From positions 84,742 to 148,741 of the forward strand of contig NZ_LFQR01000042.1 of the NCBI RefSeq assembly GCF_001182895.1: DNA of 64,000 bases, written 5' to 3'. Made by a program: the position numbers and the translations under genes. Below the pieces are notes generated by a model. The model searched no databases, was not told the origin of the DNA, and worked only from the letters and a program-made list of their open reading frames with translations. Origin of the DNA: Frateuria defendens (GTDB taxonomy: Bacteria > Pseudomonadota > Gammaproteobacteria > Xanthomonadales > Rhodanobacteraceae). Shown here piece after piece: positions 47,147 through 57,179 of the stretch (position 1 is the first letter of the stretch; each line of letters starts with the position of its first letter).

Positions 47147-48073
47147 ATGCATGAATGGTCGAACATCGACGCCATCGTCGCCTTCGCCACCGTGGCCGAG
47201 CACGCCTCCTTCGTCGCGGCCGGCCGGGTGCTGGGCCGCGACCCGACGGTCATTTCGCGGCGCGTGCAAGCGCTCGAAGGGCGCCTTGGCGTGCGCCTGC
47301 TGGCGCGCTCGACACGCCGCGTCGCGCTGACGGAAGCCGGCGCCGCCTACCTGGCGCGGGTGCAGCCGATCCTGCGCGAACTGACGACCGCCGACCGGGA
47401 GGCGGCGGCCTTTGCCGCCGGCGCCCCGCGCGGGCGGCTGCGCATCGCCGCCCCCGGCACGTTCGGGCGCATGTGGCTGGCGCCGCTGTTGAGCGAGTTC
47501 CTCGCCGCCCATCCGGCGGTGACGCTGGAGGTGTCCTTCTCCAATCGCTTCGTGGACCTGATCGGCGAAGGCTTCGACATCGCCGTGCGCCTGGGCGTGC
47601 TGCCCGACTCCCGCCTGGTCGCGCGCCAGATAGCCCGGCGCCGACGGCTGGTCTGCGCGTCGCCCGCCTACCTCGCGCGCCACGGCGAACCCGCCACGCC
47701 CGAGGCGCTCGCCCGGCACGCCTGCCTGATTTTCTCGGGGTTTCCCACGCCGCACTATTGGCAGTTCTCGGACGCCTCCGGCACCACGCAGGCGGCCAAC
47801 GTCGACGGCCCGTTCGTCTCGGACGACGCCGAGGCACTGGTGGCGGCGGCCGTTGCCGGCCGTGGGCTGATGATGGCGACGGACTGGCTGGTCGGCCGCG
47901 AGCTCGCCGACGGGCGGCTGGTGCCCATCCTGCCCGACTGGTCGGTGGCGGACGAAGGGGCGATCTACGTGGTGATGCCCTCCTCGGACGGGCTGCCGAG
48001 CAAGACGCGCGCCTTCGCGGATTTCATGCTGGAGCGAATGCGCCACCCGCCCTGGCTCGGCATCGACCAGTAA
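47147..48073 (+). CDS. LysR-family transcriptional regulator
   Basis: The 308-residue protein has the N-terminal helix-turn-helix (AFATVAEHASFVAAGRVLGR, about residues 11-30, then DPTVISRRVQALEGRLGVRL) and the effector-binding domain typical of the AaeR/DmlR-like branch (RGRLRIAAPGTFGRMWLAPL; FDIAVRLGVLPDSRLVARQI). ATG at 47147 starts MHEWSNIDAIV; ATG at 47114 is an alternative adding 11 residues. It is divergent from the MDR oxidoreductase, the standard layout for a LysR regulator and its target. The inducer is unknown. Confidence 0.88.
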   Translation: MHEWSNIDAIVAFATVAEHASFVAAGRVLGRDPTVISRRVQALEGRLGVRLLARSTRRVALTEAGAAYLARVQPILRELTTADREAAAFAAGAPRGRLRIAAPGTFGRMWLAPLLSEFLAAHPAVTLEVSFSNRFVDLIGEGFDIAVRLGVLPDSRLVARQIARRRRLVCASPAYLARHGEPATPEALARHACLIFSGFPTPHYWQFSDASGTTQAANVDGPFVSDDAEALVAAAVAGRGLMMATDWLVGRELADGRLVPILPDWSVADEGAIYVVMPSSDGLPSKTRAFADFMLERMRHPPWLGIDQ

Positions 48074-48243
48074 GGCGCCGCGATGCCGACGTCCCGCCCT
48101 GGGCCACCGTCGGCGGACGGCGGCGGTGCCGTCACCCCCGCCGCGAAGCGGCCGCGGCCGCGGCCAGACCGAAGATGTCTCAGCGGCGCAAGGGCTGCAC
48201 CGCCTCGTACGGGAAGCCCGCCGATACGGCGGGCTGCGCCGCG

Positions 48244-49335
48244 TCAGACGTTGAACAGGAAGTGCAGCACGTCGCCTTCCTTGACGATGTAGTCCTTGCC
48301 TTCCTTGCGCAGGCGACCGGCCGCCGCGGCACCGGACTCGCCCTTGTATTGGATGAAGTCGTCGTAGCCGACCGTCTCGGCGCGGATGAAGCCGCGCTCG
48401 AAGTCGGTATGGATCACGCCGGCCGCCTGCGGCGCGGTGGCGCCGCGCTTGACCGTCCAGGCGCGCACTTCCTTCACGCCGGCGGTGAAGTAGGTCTGCA
48501 GGCCGAGCAAGGTGTAGCCCGCGCGGATCACGCGGTTGAGGCCGGGCTCCTCCAGGCCGAAGTCCTTGAGGAACTCGTCGCGGTCGGCGTCGTCGAGCTG
48601 GGCCAGCTCTTCCTCGATCGCCGCGCACACCGGCACCACCTGGGCGCCCTCGGTGGCGGCGCGCGCACGCACGGCATCGAGGTGCGGGTTGTTCTCGAAG
48701 CCGTCCTCGCGCACGTTGGCGATGTACATCAGCGGCTTCAGGGTGAGCAGGAAGAGATCGCGCACCAGCGCCCTCTCCTCCTCGTCCAGGCCCAGGCTGC
48801 GCGCGGACTTGCCCTCGTTGAGGCCGGCGGCGAGCTTCTGCAGCACCGGCTTCTTGGCCAGCGCCTCCTTGTCGTTGGCCTTGGCCGCGCGCTCGGCGCG
48901 GTTGAGCGCCTTCTCCACCGAGTCGAGGTCGGCCAGCGCCAGCTCGGTGTCGATGGTCTCGATGTCGGCGATGGGATCGACCTTGCCGGCCACGTGCACG
49001 ATGTCGCCGTGCTCGAAGCAGCGCACCACATGGGCGATCGCATCCACCTCGCGGATGTGCGCCAGGAACTTGTTGCCCAGGCCCTCGCCCTTCGAGGCGC
49101 CGGCAACGAGACCGGCGATGTCGACGAACTCCACCGCCGTCGGCACCACCCGCTCGGGCTTGACGATCGCCGACAGCTCGGCGAGGCGCGGGTCCGGCAC
49201 CGGCACCACGCCCACGTTCGGCTCGATGGTGCAGAACGGGAAGTTGGCCGCGGCGATGCCCGCCTTGGTCAGCGCGTTGAACAGGGTGGATTTGCCGACG
49301 TTAGGCAGGCCGACGATGCCGCATTTGATGCCCAT
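48244..49335 (-). CDS. ychF: Ribosome-binding ATPase YchF
   Basis: YchF (OLA1 family) is a P-loop protein of the Obg class that prefers ATP. It binds the ribosome and affects stress responses. The 363 residues show the G1 loop [18 protein letters not shown] (about residues 8-25), the unusual G4 element NVRE in place of NKxD, and the C-terminal TGS domain ([20 protein letters not shown]). It follows pth, a widely conserved pth-ychF pair, with a repeat between them. Confidence 0.97.
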   Translation of the reverse strand: MGIKCGIVGLPNVGKSTLFNALTKAGIAAANFPFCTIEPNVGVVPVPDPRLAELSAIVKPERVVPTAVEFVDIAGLVAGASKGEGLGNKFLAHIREVDAIAHVVRCFEHGDIVHVAGKVDPIADIETIDTELALADLDSVEKALNRAERAAKANDKEALAKKPVLQKLAAGLNEGKSARSLGLDEEERALVRDLFLLTLKPLMYIANVREDGFENNPHLDAVRARAATEGAQVVPVCAAIEEELAQLDDADRDEFLKDFGLEEPGLNRVIRAGYTLLGLQTYFTAGVKEVRAWTVKRGATAPQAAGVIHTDFERGFIRAETVGYDDFIQYKGESGAAAAGRLRKEGKDYIVKEGDVLHFLFNV

Positions 49336-49348
49336 GGGCGGGACTCCG

Positions 49349-49430
49349 GGGATCGGGAAGGGTGGATCGGGAATCGGCTATCGCGGCGGGAAATCGTTCA
49401 CCGATTCCCTGCTCCCGATTCCCGATTCCC
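49349..49430. repeat. GGGAATCG-type inverted repeat, copy D (pth 3' end-ychF gap)
   Basis: GGGATCGGGAAG, GGATCGGGAATCGG on one side faces ACCGATTCCCTGCTCCCGATTCCCGATTCCCGG on the other. It is the best-matched copy of the family. Its right arm extends into the pth reading frame and codes the last ten residues and the stop of Pth. Confidence 0.75.
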
Positions 49431-50003
49431 GGCTGTATGCAGCGCATGCATGGCCCGCTCGAACTGGCCCTGCACCGCCAGCGGCAGCACCTCGCGCGCG
49501 CGCGCGATGCCGTCGAGGATGGCGTCCTCGTCCTGCGCGGACGGGCGGCCCAGCACCCACGGCGTCACCTTGTCGCGGTGCCCGGGATGGCCGATGCCCA
49601 CGCGCAGGCGGTGGAACTTGCCGTGCCCCACGTGCGAGACGATGTCGCGCAGGCCGTTCTGGCCGCCGTGGCCGCCGTCGAACTTGAGCCGCACGGTGCC
49701 GGCGGGCAGGTCCAGGTCGTCGTGGGCGACCAGGCACTCCTCCGGCGCGATCTTGTAGTAGCGCAGCGCCGAAGCCACGGCGATGCCGCTCTTGTTCATG
49801 AAGGTGGCGGGCTTGAGCAGCCACACCGGCTCGCCGCCAAGGCGCACCCGGCAGGCCTCGCCGTGCAGCTTGCCGTCGAAGGCGAAGCGCTCGCCCTGCC
49901 CGGACGCCAGGGCGTCCACAAACCAGAACCCGGCGTTGTGCCGGGTTCGGAGATATTCGGCACCGGGGTTGCCCAGTCCGACGATGAGTCTGAGCCCTGC
50001 CAT
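49398..50003 (-). CDS. pth: Peptidyl-tRNA hydrolase with a repeat-derived C-terminus
   Basis: Pth releases peptides from tRNAs that drop off the ribosome. The 201 residues include GLGNPGAEYLRTRHNAGFWF (about residues 9-28, catalytic histidine H22), FMNKSGIAVAS, HDDLDLPAGTVRLKFDGGHG and GQNGLRDIV. The final GNRESGAGNR and stop codon are encoded by the right arm of repeat copy D, so the native C-terminus has probably been replaced or extended. ATG at 50003 (MAGLRLIVGLG) starts 51 bases after the rplY stop. Confidence 0.96.
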   Translation of the reverse strand: MAGLRLIVGLGNPGAEYLRTRHNAGFWFVDALASGQGERFAFDGKLHGEACRVRLGGEPVWLLKPATFMNKSGIAVASALRYYKIAPEECLVAHDDLDLPAGTVRLKFDGGHGGQNGLRDIVSHVGHGKFHRLRVGIGHPGHRDKVTPWVLGRPSAQDEDAILDGIARAREVLPLAVQGQFERAMHALHTAGNRESGAGNR

Positions 50004-50053
50004 GTCCGACAGCCGGCCAGCGGCCCGCGCCTGGACGCGGGCCGCTGCGCGGC

Positions 50054-50698
50054 TTACTTCTTCTCGGGCGCCGGGGCAGCGGCGGGCTCGACGGCGGCCG
50101 GGGCTTCCTCGACCTCTTCCTTCATCGTGTTGGCGGTGACCACGGCGATGTCGTGGGCGGCACCCTGGCTCAACTCGGGGATCTCCACGCCGGCCGGCAG
50201 CTTCAGCTGCGACAGGTGGATGATGTCGCCGGGCTTGAGGTCGGCCAGGTCGAGCTCGATGAACTCCGGCAGATTCTTCGGCAGGCAGGCCACCTCGACC
50301 TCGGTGAGGTTGTGCGAGATCACCACGCCCGCGGTCTTGCCGGCTAGCGACTTCTCCTGGTTGAGGAAGTGCAGCGGCACGTTGGTGCGCAGCGACTCGT
50401 TCTCGTTGATGCGCTGGAAGTCCAGGTGCAGCATCTGCAGCTTGTACGGATGCTTCTGCCAGTCGCGCACCAGTACCTTCTGCACCTTGCCGTCGACGTT
50501 GAGGTCGAGCACGGAGGAGAAGAACCACTCGTGCTTGGCGGCGAGCAGGATGTCGTTGTGCACGATCTGCACGCTCTGCGCCGGCTGGCCGGCACCGTAC
50601 ACGACGGCCGGCACGAGGTCCGCGCGACGCAGGCGGCGGCTCGCACCTTTCCCCTCGTCCTTGCGGCTCTGTGCCTTGATTTCATGAATCTGGGACAT
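50054..50698 (-). CDS. rplY: 50S ribosomal protein L25, Ctc (long) form
   Basis: L25 binds 5S rRNA. The 214-residue form has the L25 N-terminal domain (KGASRRLRRADLVPAVVYGA, about residues 16-35) and the additional TL5/Ctc C-terminal domain, unlike the short 94-residue E. coli protein. Its end is an acidic Ala/Glu/Pro tail. It lies between prs (144 bases upstream) and pth in the usual prs-rplY-pth-ychF order. Confidence 0.95.
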   Translation of the reverse strand: MSQIHEIKAQSRKDEGKGASRRLRRADLVPAVVYGAGQPAQSVQIVHNDILLAAKHEWFFSSVLDLNVDGKVQKVLVRDWQKHPYKLQMLHLDFQRINENESLRTNVPLHFLNQEKSLAGKTAGVVISHNLTEVEVACLPKNLPEFIELDLADLKPGDIIHLSQLKLPAGVEIPELSQGAAHDIAVVTANTMKEEVEEAPAAVEPAAAPAPEKK

Positions 50699-50811
50699 GT
50701 TGTCACTACCTAGGTTGATGAACCGCCTCGCGGCGGCCGGGCGACTCCCCCGCGACCAGGGAAGCCGGTATTTCCACGCGGCACATGCCGCGAAGCGCTG
50801 AAGATCAGGAA

Positions 50812-50829
50812 CCGCCCATCCATGGGCGG
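50812..50829 (-). terminator. Hairpin after prs
   Basis: CCGCCCAT, CC and ATGGGCGG form a perfect 8-bp dyad 14 bases beyond the prs stop. The minus strand continues TTCCTG, so the U run is poor. It may partly separate prs from rplY. Confidence 0.45.
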
Positions 50830-50842
50830 ACTTTCTAATTTT

Positions 50843-51799
50843 TCAATCCACGTACAGGGAGCTCACCGACTCGCCGAAGGCGATGCGCCGGATGGTCTCG
50901 GCCAGCAGCTCCGCCACCGACAGCTGGCGCACCCGCGCGCAGGCCATGGCCTCGGGGCGCAGCGGCAGCGTGTCGGTGACCACCAGTTCGTCGAGCTGCG
51001 AGTTCTCGATGTTGCTGATCGCCGCGCCGGACAGCACCGGATGCACGCAGTAGGCCACCACCTTGCGTGCGCCGCGCTCCTTCAGTGCCGCCGCGGCGGC
51101 GCACAGGGTGCCGGCGGTGTCGACGATGTCGTCCACCAGCACGCAGGTCTTGCCCTGCACGTCGCCGATGATGTTCATCACCGTGGCCACGTTGGCGCGC
51201 GGGCGGCGCTTGTCGATGATCGCCAGATCCGCGTCGTCCAGGCGCTTGGCGATGGCGCGCGCGCGCACCACGCCGCCCACGTCCGGGCTGACCACGATCA
51301 GGTCGTCCATGCCGTAGCTGCGCCAGATGTCGGCCAGCAGCAGCGGCGAGGCGTAGACGTTGTCCACCGGCACGTCGAAGAAGCCCTGGATCTGGTCCGC
51401 GTGCAGGTCCACCGTGAGCACGCGGTCCACGCCGGCGGTGCCGATCAGGCGGGCCACCAGCTTGGCGGTGATCGGCACGCGGGCCGAGCGCGGGCGGCGG
51501 TCCTGGCGGGCGTAGCCGAAGTACGGGATCACCGCGGTCACGTTGGCCGCCGAGGCGCGCTTGAGCGCATCGACCAAGGTCAGCAGCTCGATCAGGTTCT
51601 CCGCGCTCGGCGCACCGGTCGGCTGCAGCACGAACACTTCCTGCCGTCGCACGTTCTCCTGGATCTCGATCTGCACTTCGCCGTCGCTGAACTTGCCGAC
51701 CTGCGCCTTGCCGAGCGGCACGCCCAGGCAGTGGGCGACATTCTCGGCCAGCACGCGGTGGGCATTGCCGGTGAAGAGCATCGGAGTGGACGCGTCCAC
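50843..51799 (-). CDS. prs: Ribose-phosphate pyrophosphokinase
   Basis: Prs makes PRPP from ribose 5-phosphate and ATP for nucleotide, histidine and tryptophan synthesis. The 318 residues contain the ATP-loop [20 protein letters not shown], metal-binding [18 protein letters not shown] and the PRPP-binding [17 protein letters not shown] at 51799 ([14 protein letters not shown]) is chosen because GAGGAAA lies seven bases upstream and it gives the normal length; the in-frame ATG at 51895 lies in the tRNA-Gln gene. tRNA-Gln is 34 bases upstream. Confidence 0.96.
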   Translation of the reverse strand: MDASTPMLFTGNAHRVLAENVAHCLGVPLGKAQVGKFSDGEVQIEIQENVRRQEVFVLQPTGAPSAENLIELLTLVDALKRASAANVTAVIPYFGYARQDRRPRSARVPITAKLVARLIGTAGVDRVLTVDLHADQIQGFFDVPVDNVYASPLLLADIWRSYGMDDLIVVSPDVGGVVRARAIAKRLDDADLAIIDKRRPRANVATVMNIIGDVQGKTCVLVDDIVDTAGTLCAAAAALKERGARKVVAYCVHPVLSGAAISNIENSQLDELVVTDTLPLRPEAMACARVRQLSVAELLAETIRRIAFGESVSSLYVD

Positions 51800-51833
51800 G
51801 ATGTTTCCTCTGAACTTAAGAACCGTGAATGGA

Positions 51834-51910
51834 TGGCTGGGGCGGCAGGATTCGAACCTGCGCATGCGGGAATCAAAATCCCGTGCCTTAACCAACTTGG
51901 CGACGCCCCA
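51834..51910 (-). tRNA. tRNA-Gln (anticodon TTG)
   Basis: The 77-base gene has acceptor stem TGGGGCG with CGCCCCA, anticodon loop TTTTGAT with TTG, T-arm GGTTCGAATCC and encoded CCA. It lies between ispE and prs, a conserved position in relatives. Confidence 0.97.
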
Positions 51911-51952
51911 GTAATCTCTAGCTTCTTTCCGTTCCGCGCCGGCGACGCTTCT

Positions 51953-53335
51953 TCAGCCCGCGCCGCCGCGATGTCGCGCCAGCGCCTGCTGCAGAGGCGA
52001 AACGTCCATGCCCGCGACCACCCGCGCCGAGTAGGCCACCGGACATTGCCGTGCCACCCGCCGCGCCTGGCCGCGCGTCGCCGTTTCCAGGAACACGCAA
52101 GCACCCGTGCCGGAAAGACGCGCCCGGCCGAAACCGCCCAGCCAATCCAGCGCTGCCGCCACCCGCGGATGACGGGTGCGCACCACCGGCTCGAAGGCGT
52201 TTTCGGCCGCTTCGCCCGAAACAAAGGATGAAATTGTCGCCGGCGGCGCATTTCGTGTCAATTCAGGCGCTTGAAACAGCGCCGCGGTGGGCACGTGTTC
52301 GCGCGGATCCAGCACCACGTACCAGCGCGGCGGCAGCGCCAGCGGCGCCAGTTTTTCGCCCACGCCCTCGGCCCAGGCGGAGCGCCCGCGCACGAACACC
52401 GGCACGTCGGCGCCGAGGCGGCGCCCCAGCCCGGCGAGCGCGTCCTCGTCCAGGCCACAGCCCCACAGGTGGTTGAGCGCCACCAGCACGGTGGCCGCAT
52501 CCGAGCTGCCGCCGCCGAGGCCGCCGCCCATGGGGATGCGCTTGTCGATGCCGATGTCCGCGCCCTGGGCGACGCCGGCCTCCTCGCGCAGCAGGCGCGC
52601 CGCGCGCACCAGGAGATCCTGCTCGGCCGGCACGCCGGGCACCTCGTCGACCCGATGGATGGCACCGTCCGCACGCACGCGCAGGCGCACTTCGTCGCCC
52701 CAGTCGAGCAGGCGGAACACGGTCTGCAAGGCGTGGTAGCCGTCGTCGCGGCGGCCGGTGATGCGCAGGAACAGGTTGAGCTTGGCCGGCGCCGGCCAGG
52801 CGCTCCAGTCGTCCGCCGCGGGCGGCGCCAGCGGGCGCGACATGAAGACGCGCAGCGCGTCGGGGAAGCCGTTGGCGCGCTCGCGCTCCAGCGCATAGGC
52901 GAAGGCCGGGTCGCGCTTGTCCACCACATGGAAGCCGTGCCGGGCATAGAACGGCGCGTTCCACGGCACGTCGGCCAGCGTGCCCAGGTCCACCCGGCGG
53001 TAGCCGGCCATGCGCGCCCACGCGCAGGCGTGCTCGAGCAGCGCCGCGCCGATGCCGCGGCGGCCGTGCCGGGGCAGCACGTCGATCTCGGCGATGCCGA
53101 CGGCCCTCTTGCCCGGCAGCGCCTCCAGCCAGACGAAGCCGGCCGGCTCGCCGCCCTCGATCGCCACCCACACCATGCCCTGGGCAATCGCCTCGTCCAG
53201 CACGTCCGGCGGCATGCTCGCGGCCTCGTAGGCCGGCCAGGCGGGATGCCCGCGGAACAGTTGCACGGCGGCGCGCTCGATGGCGCACAGCGCGTCGGCC
53301 TGTCCGGGCGCCGCCCGCTCGATATGGAATGACAT
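51953..53335 (-). CDS. ispE: GNAT acetyltransferase fused in frame to IspE (CDP-ME kinase)
   Basis: One uninterrupted frame encodes 460 residues. Residues 1-165 are a GNAT N-acetyltransferase (MSFHIERAAPGQ at the start; acetyl-CoA loop LPRHGRRGIGAALLEHA, about 87-103; FYARHGFHVV). From about 175 the sequence is IspE, the MEP-pathway kinase that phosphorylates 4-diphosphocytidyl-methylerythritol: WPAPAKLNLFL with catalytic K185, the GHMP ATP loop GGGLGGGSSDAA (270-281) and GADVPVF with D310. An internal ATG at 52843 (residue 165) would give a normal 296-residue IspE but has no visible ribosome-binding site. ATG at 53374 is an alternative start. lolB ends 48 bases upstream. Confidence 0.88.
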   Translation of the reverse strand: MSFHIERAAPGQADALCAIERAAVQLFRGHPAWPAYEAASMPPDVLDEAIAQGMVWVAIEGGEPAGFVWLEALPGKRAVGIAEIDVLPRHGRRGIGAALLEHACAWARMAGYRRVDLGTLADVPWNAPFYARHGFHVVDKRDPAFAYALERERANGFPDALRVFMSRPLAPPAADDWSAWPAPAKLNLFLRITGRRDDGYHALQTVFRLLDWGDEVRLRVRADGAIHRVDEVPGVPAEQDLLVRAARLLREEAGVAQGADIGIDKRIPMGGGLGGGSSDAATVLVALNHLWGCGLDEDALAGLGRRLGADVPVFVRGRSAWAEGVGEKLAPLALPPRWYVVLDPREHVPTAALFQAPELTRNAPPATISSFVSGEAAENAFEPVVRTRHPRVAAALDWLGGFGRARLSGTGACVFLETATRGQARRVARQCPVAYSARVVAGMDVSPLQQALARHRGGAG

Positions 53336-53383
53336 GCTCGATCCCACGGCGGCCGGGCGGCCGCCCTGCTTCATGGCCGGCGC

Positions 53384-54028
53384 TCAGCCGCCGGCGATTC
53401 CCTTGGACGGCCGGACGGCCGCGCCGCCCAGCTCGAACGACTTGATCGACAGCCGCACCTTGTACGGCGGCCGCTCGGCGAAGATGCGGCTGGGCAGCGG
53501 CGGCTGGCGGGCGAGGTCCCAGTCGCGGTAGTCCACCGTCCAGCCGTCCTGCTGCAGCAGCGACGGCAGGCGGTTCTCGCCGAAGCTGAGTTCGGCCGGG
53601 CCGCTGTCGGCGCGCAGGCCGAGTACCCAGGCACGCAGGTCGCGCAGCGGCACCTCCCAGCCCAGCGCCTTGCGCATCAGCGCCTCGGCATCGGCGCCGC
53701 GCAACGGGCCGCCTTTCACGCCCTCCAGCAGGGCGCCGGCATCGTCGCCGCGCAGGCGCACGTCCACGCCGCTGACGGCGGGGCCGCTCAGCAGCAGTTC
53801 GTAGCGCGCGCCGTCCTGCTTCCAAGTGAAGTCGCCGCTGCCGCCGCCGTGCGCGTCGTACACGCCCAGCCGCCCCTGCAGCACCCAGCGGTCCACGCCG
53901 GCCAGCGACCGCTCGCGCGCTTCCTGGGCCGCCAGCAGGGCCGCATCGCCGTGCATCCGCACCGCCGGCGCGCTCGCGCAGCCGGCCAGCAGCAGCGCGG
54001 CCGCCACACCCCACCACCGCCGCGTCAT
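53384..54028 (-). CDS. lolB: Outer-membrane lipoprotein receptor LolB
   Basis: LolB receives lipoproteins from LolA and inserts them in the outer membrane. The 214-residue precursor has a lipoprotein signal peptide with lipobox LLAGC (cysteine 17). Family features include WVLQGRLGVYDAHGGGSGDF and DYRDWDLARQPPLPSRIFAE. ATG at 54028 overlaps the stop of the TPR gene by four bases (ATGA). It lies in the conserved TPR-lolB-ispE order opposite hemA. Confidence 0.93.
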   Translation of the reverse strand: MTRRWWGVAAALLLAGCASAPAVRMHGDAALLAAQEARERSLAGVDRWVLQGRLGVYDAHGGGSGDFTWKQDGARYELLLSGPAVSGVDVRLRGDDAGALLEGVKGGPLRGADAEALMRKALGWEVPLRDLRAWVLGLRADSGPAELSFGENRLPSLLQQDGWTVDYRDWDLARQPPLPSRIFAERPPYKVRLSIKSFELGGAAVRPSKGIAGG

Positions 54029-55767
54029 GGCTTCAGCCGCTGCAAGGTGGCGCGCAGGCTGGCGTTGCCGGGGTCGAGGCGGCGCACTTCGTCGAACACG
54101 TGCTGGGCATCCTGGCGCTGACCGCGCTGCCACAGCACCTCGCCCAGGTGCACGCCCACGTCGGCGTCCTTGTTCGCCGTCCAGGCGCCGCGCAGCACCT
54201 GCTCGGCCTGGTCGAGGTGGCCCAGGCGGTATTGCAGCCAGCCCCAGGAGTCGGCGATGGCCGGATCGTTGGGCTTGGCCGCGCGCGCGGTCTGCAGCAG
54301 CCGCTCGGCCTCGGGCAGGTCGCGGTTGGCGTCGACCAGGGTGTAGCCGAGCGCGTTGCTGGCGTCCACGTCGCCGGGCTTGAGCTGCAGCAGGCGGCGC
54401 AGGTCGCCCACCGCCTGGTCGACGTCGCCAGCCTCGGCATAGGCCAGGCCACGGCCATACAGCAGCCCCGGATCGTCCGGCGTCACCTGCAGGGCGCGGC
54501 CGAAGGACTTGGCGGCCTGCGGGTACTGCTGCTCGCGCATGTAGAGCTCGGCGTCCGCCGCGTAGGCGCGGCGCAGCTGGGCCGGCTGGTCGAGGTAATC
54601 GGTCTGCATCTGCTCCAGCAGGGCGTGCGCGTCGGCGCGCTTGCCCTCGTCGTGCAGCACCACCGCGCTGCGCAGGTCGGCGTCGAAGGCGTGCGGGTCG
54701 TCGTCGTCGACCTGGTCGTACCAGTCCAGCGCCTCGTCCTTGCGGCCGAGCATCTCGGCCAGCTGGCCGAGCAGGAAGTAGCTGCCCTCGCGCACCTTGC
54801 CCGGCGCGCGCTGCAATTGCCCGTACAGGCGCGCCAGCGCGGCGCGGTCGTTGGCCTGCACGGCCAGGGCCACGCGCAGCGCGTAGGTGTCGGGGGTCTG
54901 CAGGCCGTGGTCGAGCACCTTGGCGGCGCCGGCGGCGTCGCCGGACTGGCTGAGCAGGCTGGCGTAGCTGAGCCTGAGCCGCGCGTCGTCGGGCGACTTC
55001 GCCAGCGACTGCTGCAGCAGCGCCTTGGCCCCGGCACTGTCGCCGCTCTTTAAGCGCATCTGCGCCGCCCAGGCGTAGGTCTCGGCGTTGCGGAAGCGCT
55101 TCACCGCGGCGTCGGCGATCTGCATCGCGTAGGCGTGGCGGCCGACCTTGTCGCCCATCTCGCTCATCGCCAGCCAGGCCTGCGGATCGGCCGGCAGGCG
55201 CTGCGGCGTGGCCAGCGCCTCGAGCAGCCGGCCGGCCTGGGCGGAGTCGCGGGCGTTGAGCAGTACGCGGCCGAACTGGCGCCAGGCATCGGCGCCGCCA
55301 TGGCGGATCAGCAGGTCGAGCTGCTGCTGCGCCTCCTCGGTGCGCCCCTGGTCCAATGCCAGCTGCGCGCGCGCCTGGGCCAGCTGCACCGGCGCCGCGC
55401 CCAACGCCTGCCAGCGCGCGATGGCGCGCTGCGCGGCCGCATCGTCGTGCACGGCGACCGCCAGCGCGGTGGCGCGCTCGGCCACCTGCGGATCGGGGGA
55501 CAGCGCCGCCGCCTGGCCGTAATGCGCGGCCGCGGTCTTGAGATCGGTGCCGACCAGGGCCATCTCGCCCGCCATGAGTTGCGCCAGCAGATCATGGGCG
55601 GCATCCGGCGTCGCCACGGTGAGGCGGGCCAGCGGCTGCGCCGCCGCGGCGGGCCGCCCGGCCCCGCCGCGCTCCGGCACGCCGGCGCAGGCGGCGAGCA
55701 TCAGCGCCATGGCGCCGCCAACCGCAAAATGCCGCAGTTGCTTGAACTTGGGCGCCTTGCTCAGCAC
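54025..55767 (-). CDS. Tetratricopeptide-repeat lipoprotein
   Basis: The 580-residue precursor has a signal peptide with lipobox LMLAAC and then many TPR units. They include [40 protein letters not shown] and [20 protein letters not shown]. The frame is open for a further 1.3 kb upstream over hemA, but GTG at 55767 is chosen because GGAG lies just before it and the signal peptide starts there. A similar TPR gene sits between hemA and lolB in Pseudomonas. Function is unknown; a scaffold for envelope assembly is a guess from the fold. Confidence 0.85.
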   Translation of the reverse strand: MLSKAPKFKQLRHFAVGGAMALMLAACAGVPERGGAGRPAAAAQPLARLTVATPDAAHDLLAQLMAGEMALVGTDLKTAAAHYGQAAALSPDPQVAERATALAVAVHDDAAAQRAIARWQALGAAPVQLAQARAQLALDQGRTEEAQQQLDLLIRHGGADAWRQFGRVLLNARDSAQAGRLLEALATPQRLPADPQAWLAMSEMGDKVGRHAYAMQIADAAVKRFRNAETYAWAAQMRLKSGDSAGAKALLQQSLAKSPDDARLRLSYASLLSQSGDAAGAAKVLDHGLQTPDTYALRVALAVQANDRAALARLYGQLQRAPGKVREGSYFLLGQLAEMLGRKDEALDWYDQVDDDDPHAFDADLRSAVVLHDEGKRADAHALLEQMQTDYLDQPAQLRRAYAADAELYMREQQYPQAAKSFGRALQVTPDDPGLLYGRGLAYAEAGDVDQAVGDLRRLLQLKPGDVDASNALGYTLVDANRDLPEAERLLQTARAAKPNDPAIADSWGWLQYRLGHLDQAEQVLRGAWTANKDADVGVHLGEVLWQRGQRQDAQHVFDEVRRLDPGNASLRATLQRLKP

Positions 55768-55875
55768 ACTATTCTCCGGTTTTTTCACGTCTTTCCCGGC
55801 TATCACGCATCCGGTCGCACAGGGCAAGCTTAGCCTACGACGACGGACGCCTGCCGCCTCTTCCAGTCCACCGAC

Positions 55876-57153
55876 ATGCCGCTGATCGCCCTCGGGCTCA
55901 ATCATCTCACTGCGCCGGTCGGCTTGCGCGAACAGGTGGCCTTCGATGCCGCCGACGCCGACGCCGCCCTGCGCGAGCTGCGCAGCGAGCCCGGCGTGGA
56001 GGAGGCGATGATCCTCTCCACCTGCAACCGCACCGAGCTCTACGTGAGCGTGGCCGCGGGTGCCGAGGACGCGCCGCAGCACTGGCTGTACCGGCACCGT
56101 CATCTGACTCCCGGCAAGCTCGACGAGTTCCTCTACCGGCACGACGAGGATGCGGCGGTACGTCACATGTTCCGCGTCGCCACCGGGCTGGACTCGATGG
56201 TGCTCGGCGAGCCGCAGATCCTCGGCCAGGTGAAGGACGCCTACCAGCAGGCGCGCGACGCGCAGTCGCTGGGCGCGCCGATGGACCGCCTGCTGCAGCA
56301 CACCTTCGCGGTGGCCAAGCGTGTGCGCACCGACACGCGCATCGGCGCGCACACGGTGTCGGTGGCGTTCACCGCGGTGCGGCTGGCCGAGCAGGTGTTC
56401 ACCGATCTCGAACAGGCCTGCGTGCTGCTGATCGGCGCCGGCGACACCATCGAGCTGGCCGCGCGCCACCTCGCCGACAAGCGGGTGCGCCGCCTGATCG
56501 TCGCCAACCGCACGCTGGAGAACGCGCAGGAGCTGGCCGGGCGCCACGGCGGCTACGCGATCGCCCTGCACGACCTGCCGCAGCACCTGGCCGAGGCCGA
56601 CATCGTGATCGCCTCCACCGCCGCGCGCGAGCCGGTGGTGACCCGCGCGATGGTGGAGAAGGCCATCGCCACGCGCCGGCGCCGACCGATGTTCATGGTG
56701 GACATCGCCGTGCCGCGCGACATCGAGCCCGCGGCGGGCGAGCTGAACGACGTGTACCTGTACGGCATCGACGACCTGCGCCAGGTGATCGACGACAACC
56801 GCCGCCTGCGCGAGGCGGCCTCGCGCGAGGCCGACGCCATCATCGACCTGCAGGTGGAGCGCTACATGGCCTGGCGCCGCGCGCTCGGCCTGCACAACCC
56901 GGTGGTGGACCTGCGCCAGCACGCCGAGCGCTACCGCGACGAGGTGCTGGCCAAGGCGCAGGCGATGCTGGCGCGCGGCAAGTCCCCCGACGAGGCGCTG
57001 GCCTTCCTCGCCAACACGCTGACCAACAAGCTGCTGCACCACCCCAGCGCGCGGCTGCGCGAGGCGGCGCTCGCCGGCGACCTGGATCTGCTGCACGCGG
57101 CCGGCCGCCTGTACGGCACGGACGAGACGGCGCAGGACGAACGCGAGGCCTAG
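55876..57153 (+). CDS. hemA: Glutamyl-tRNA reductase
   Basis: HemA reduces Glu-tRNA to glutamate-1-semialdehyde, the first committed step of tetrapyrrole synthesis. The 425 residues have the catalytic cysteine C50 in [20 protein letters not shown] [19 protein letters not shown], and the NADPH loop [16 protein letters not shown] (about residues 178-193). It is divergent from the TPR lipoprotein gene and followed by prfA after 83 bases, the widespread hemA-prfA pair. Confidence 0.97.
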   Translation: MPLIALGLNHLTAPVGLREQVAFDAADADAALRELRSEPGVEEAMILSTCNRTELYVSVAAGAEDAPQHWLYRHRHLTPGKLDEFLYRHDEDAAVRHMFRVATGLDSMVLGEPQILGQVKDAYQQARDAQSLGAPMDRLLQHTFAVAKRVRTDTRIGAHTVSVAFTAVRLAEQVFTDLEQACVLLIGAGDTIELAARHLADKRVRRLIVANRTLENAQELAGRHGGYAIALHDLPQHLAEADIVIASTAAREPVVTRAMVEKAIATRRRRPMFMVDIAVPRDIEPAAGELNDVYLYGIDDLRQVIDDNRRLREAASREADAIIDLQVERYMAWRRALGLHNPVVDLRQHAERYRDEVLAKAQAMLARGKSPDEALAFLANTLTNKLLHHPSARLREAALAGDLDLLHAAGRLYGTDETAQDEREA

Positions 57154-57179
57154 GCGGCGCGGCTCCCGCCGCCGCGCCC

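Noticed and set aside
54025..57096. A 1023-codon version of the TPR lipoprotein extending over hemA
   Set aside because: The extra N-terminal part is antisense to hemA; a signal peptide and ribosome site place the start at 55767.
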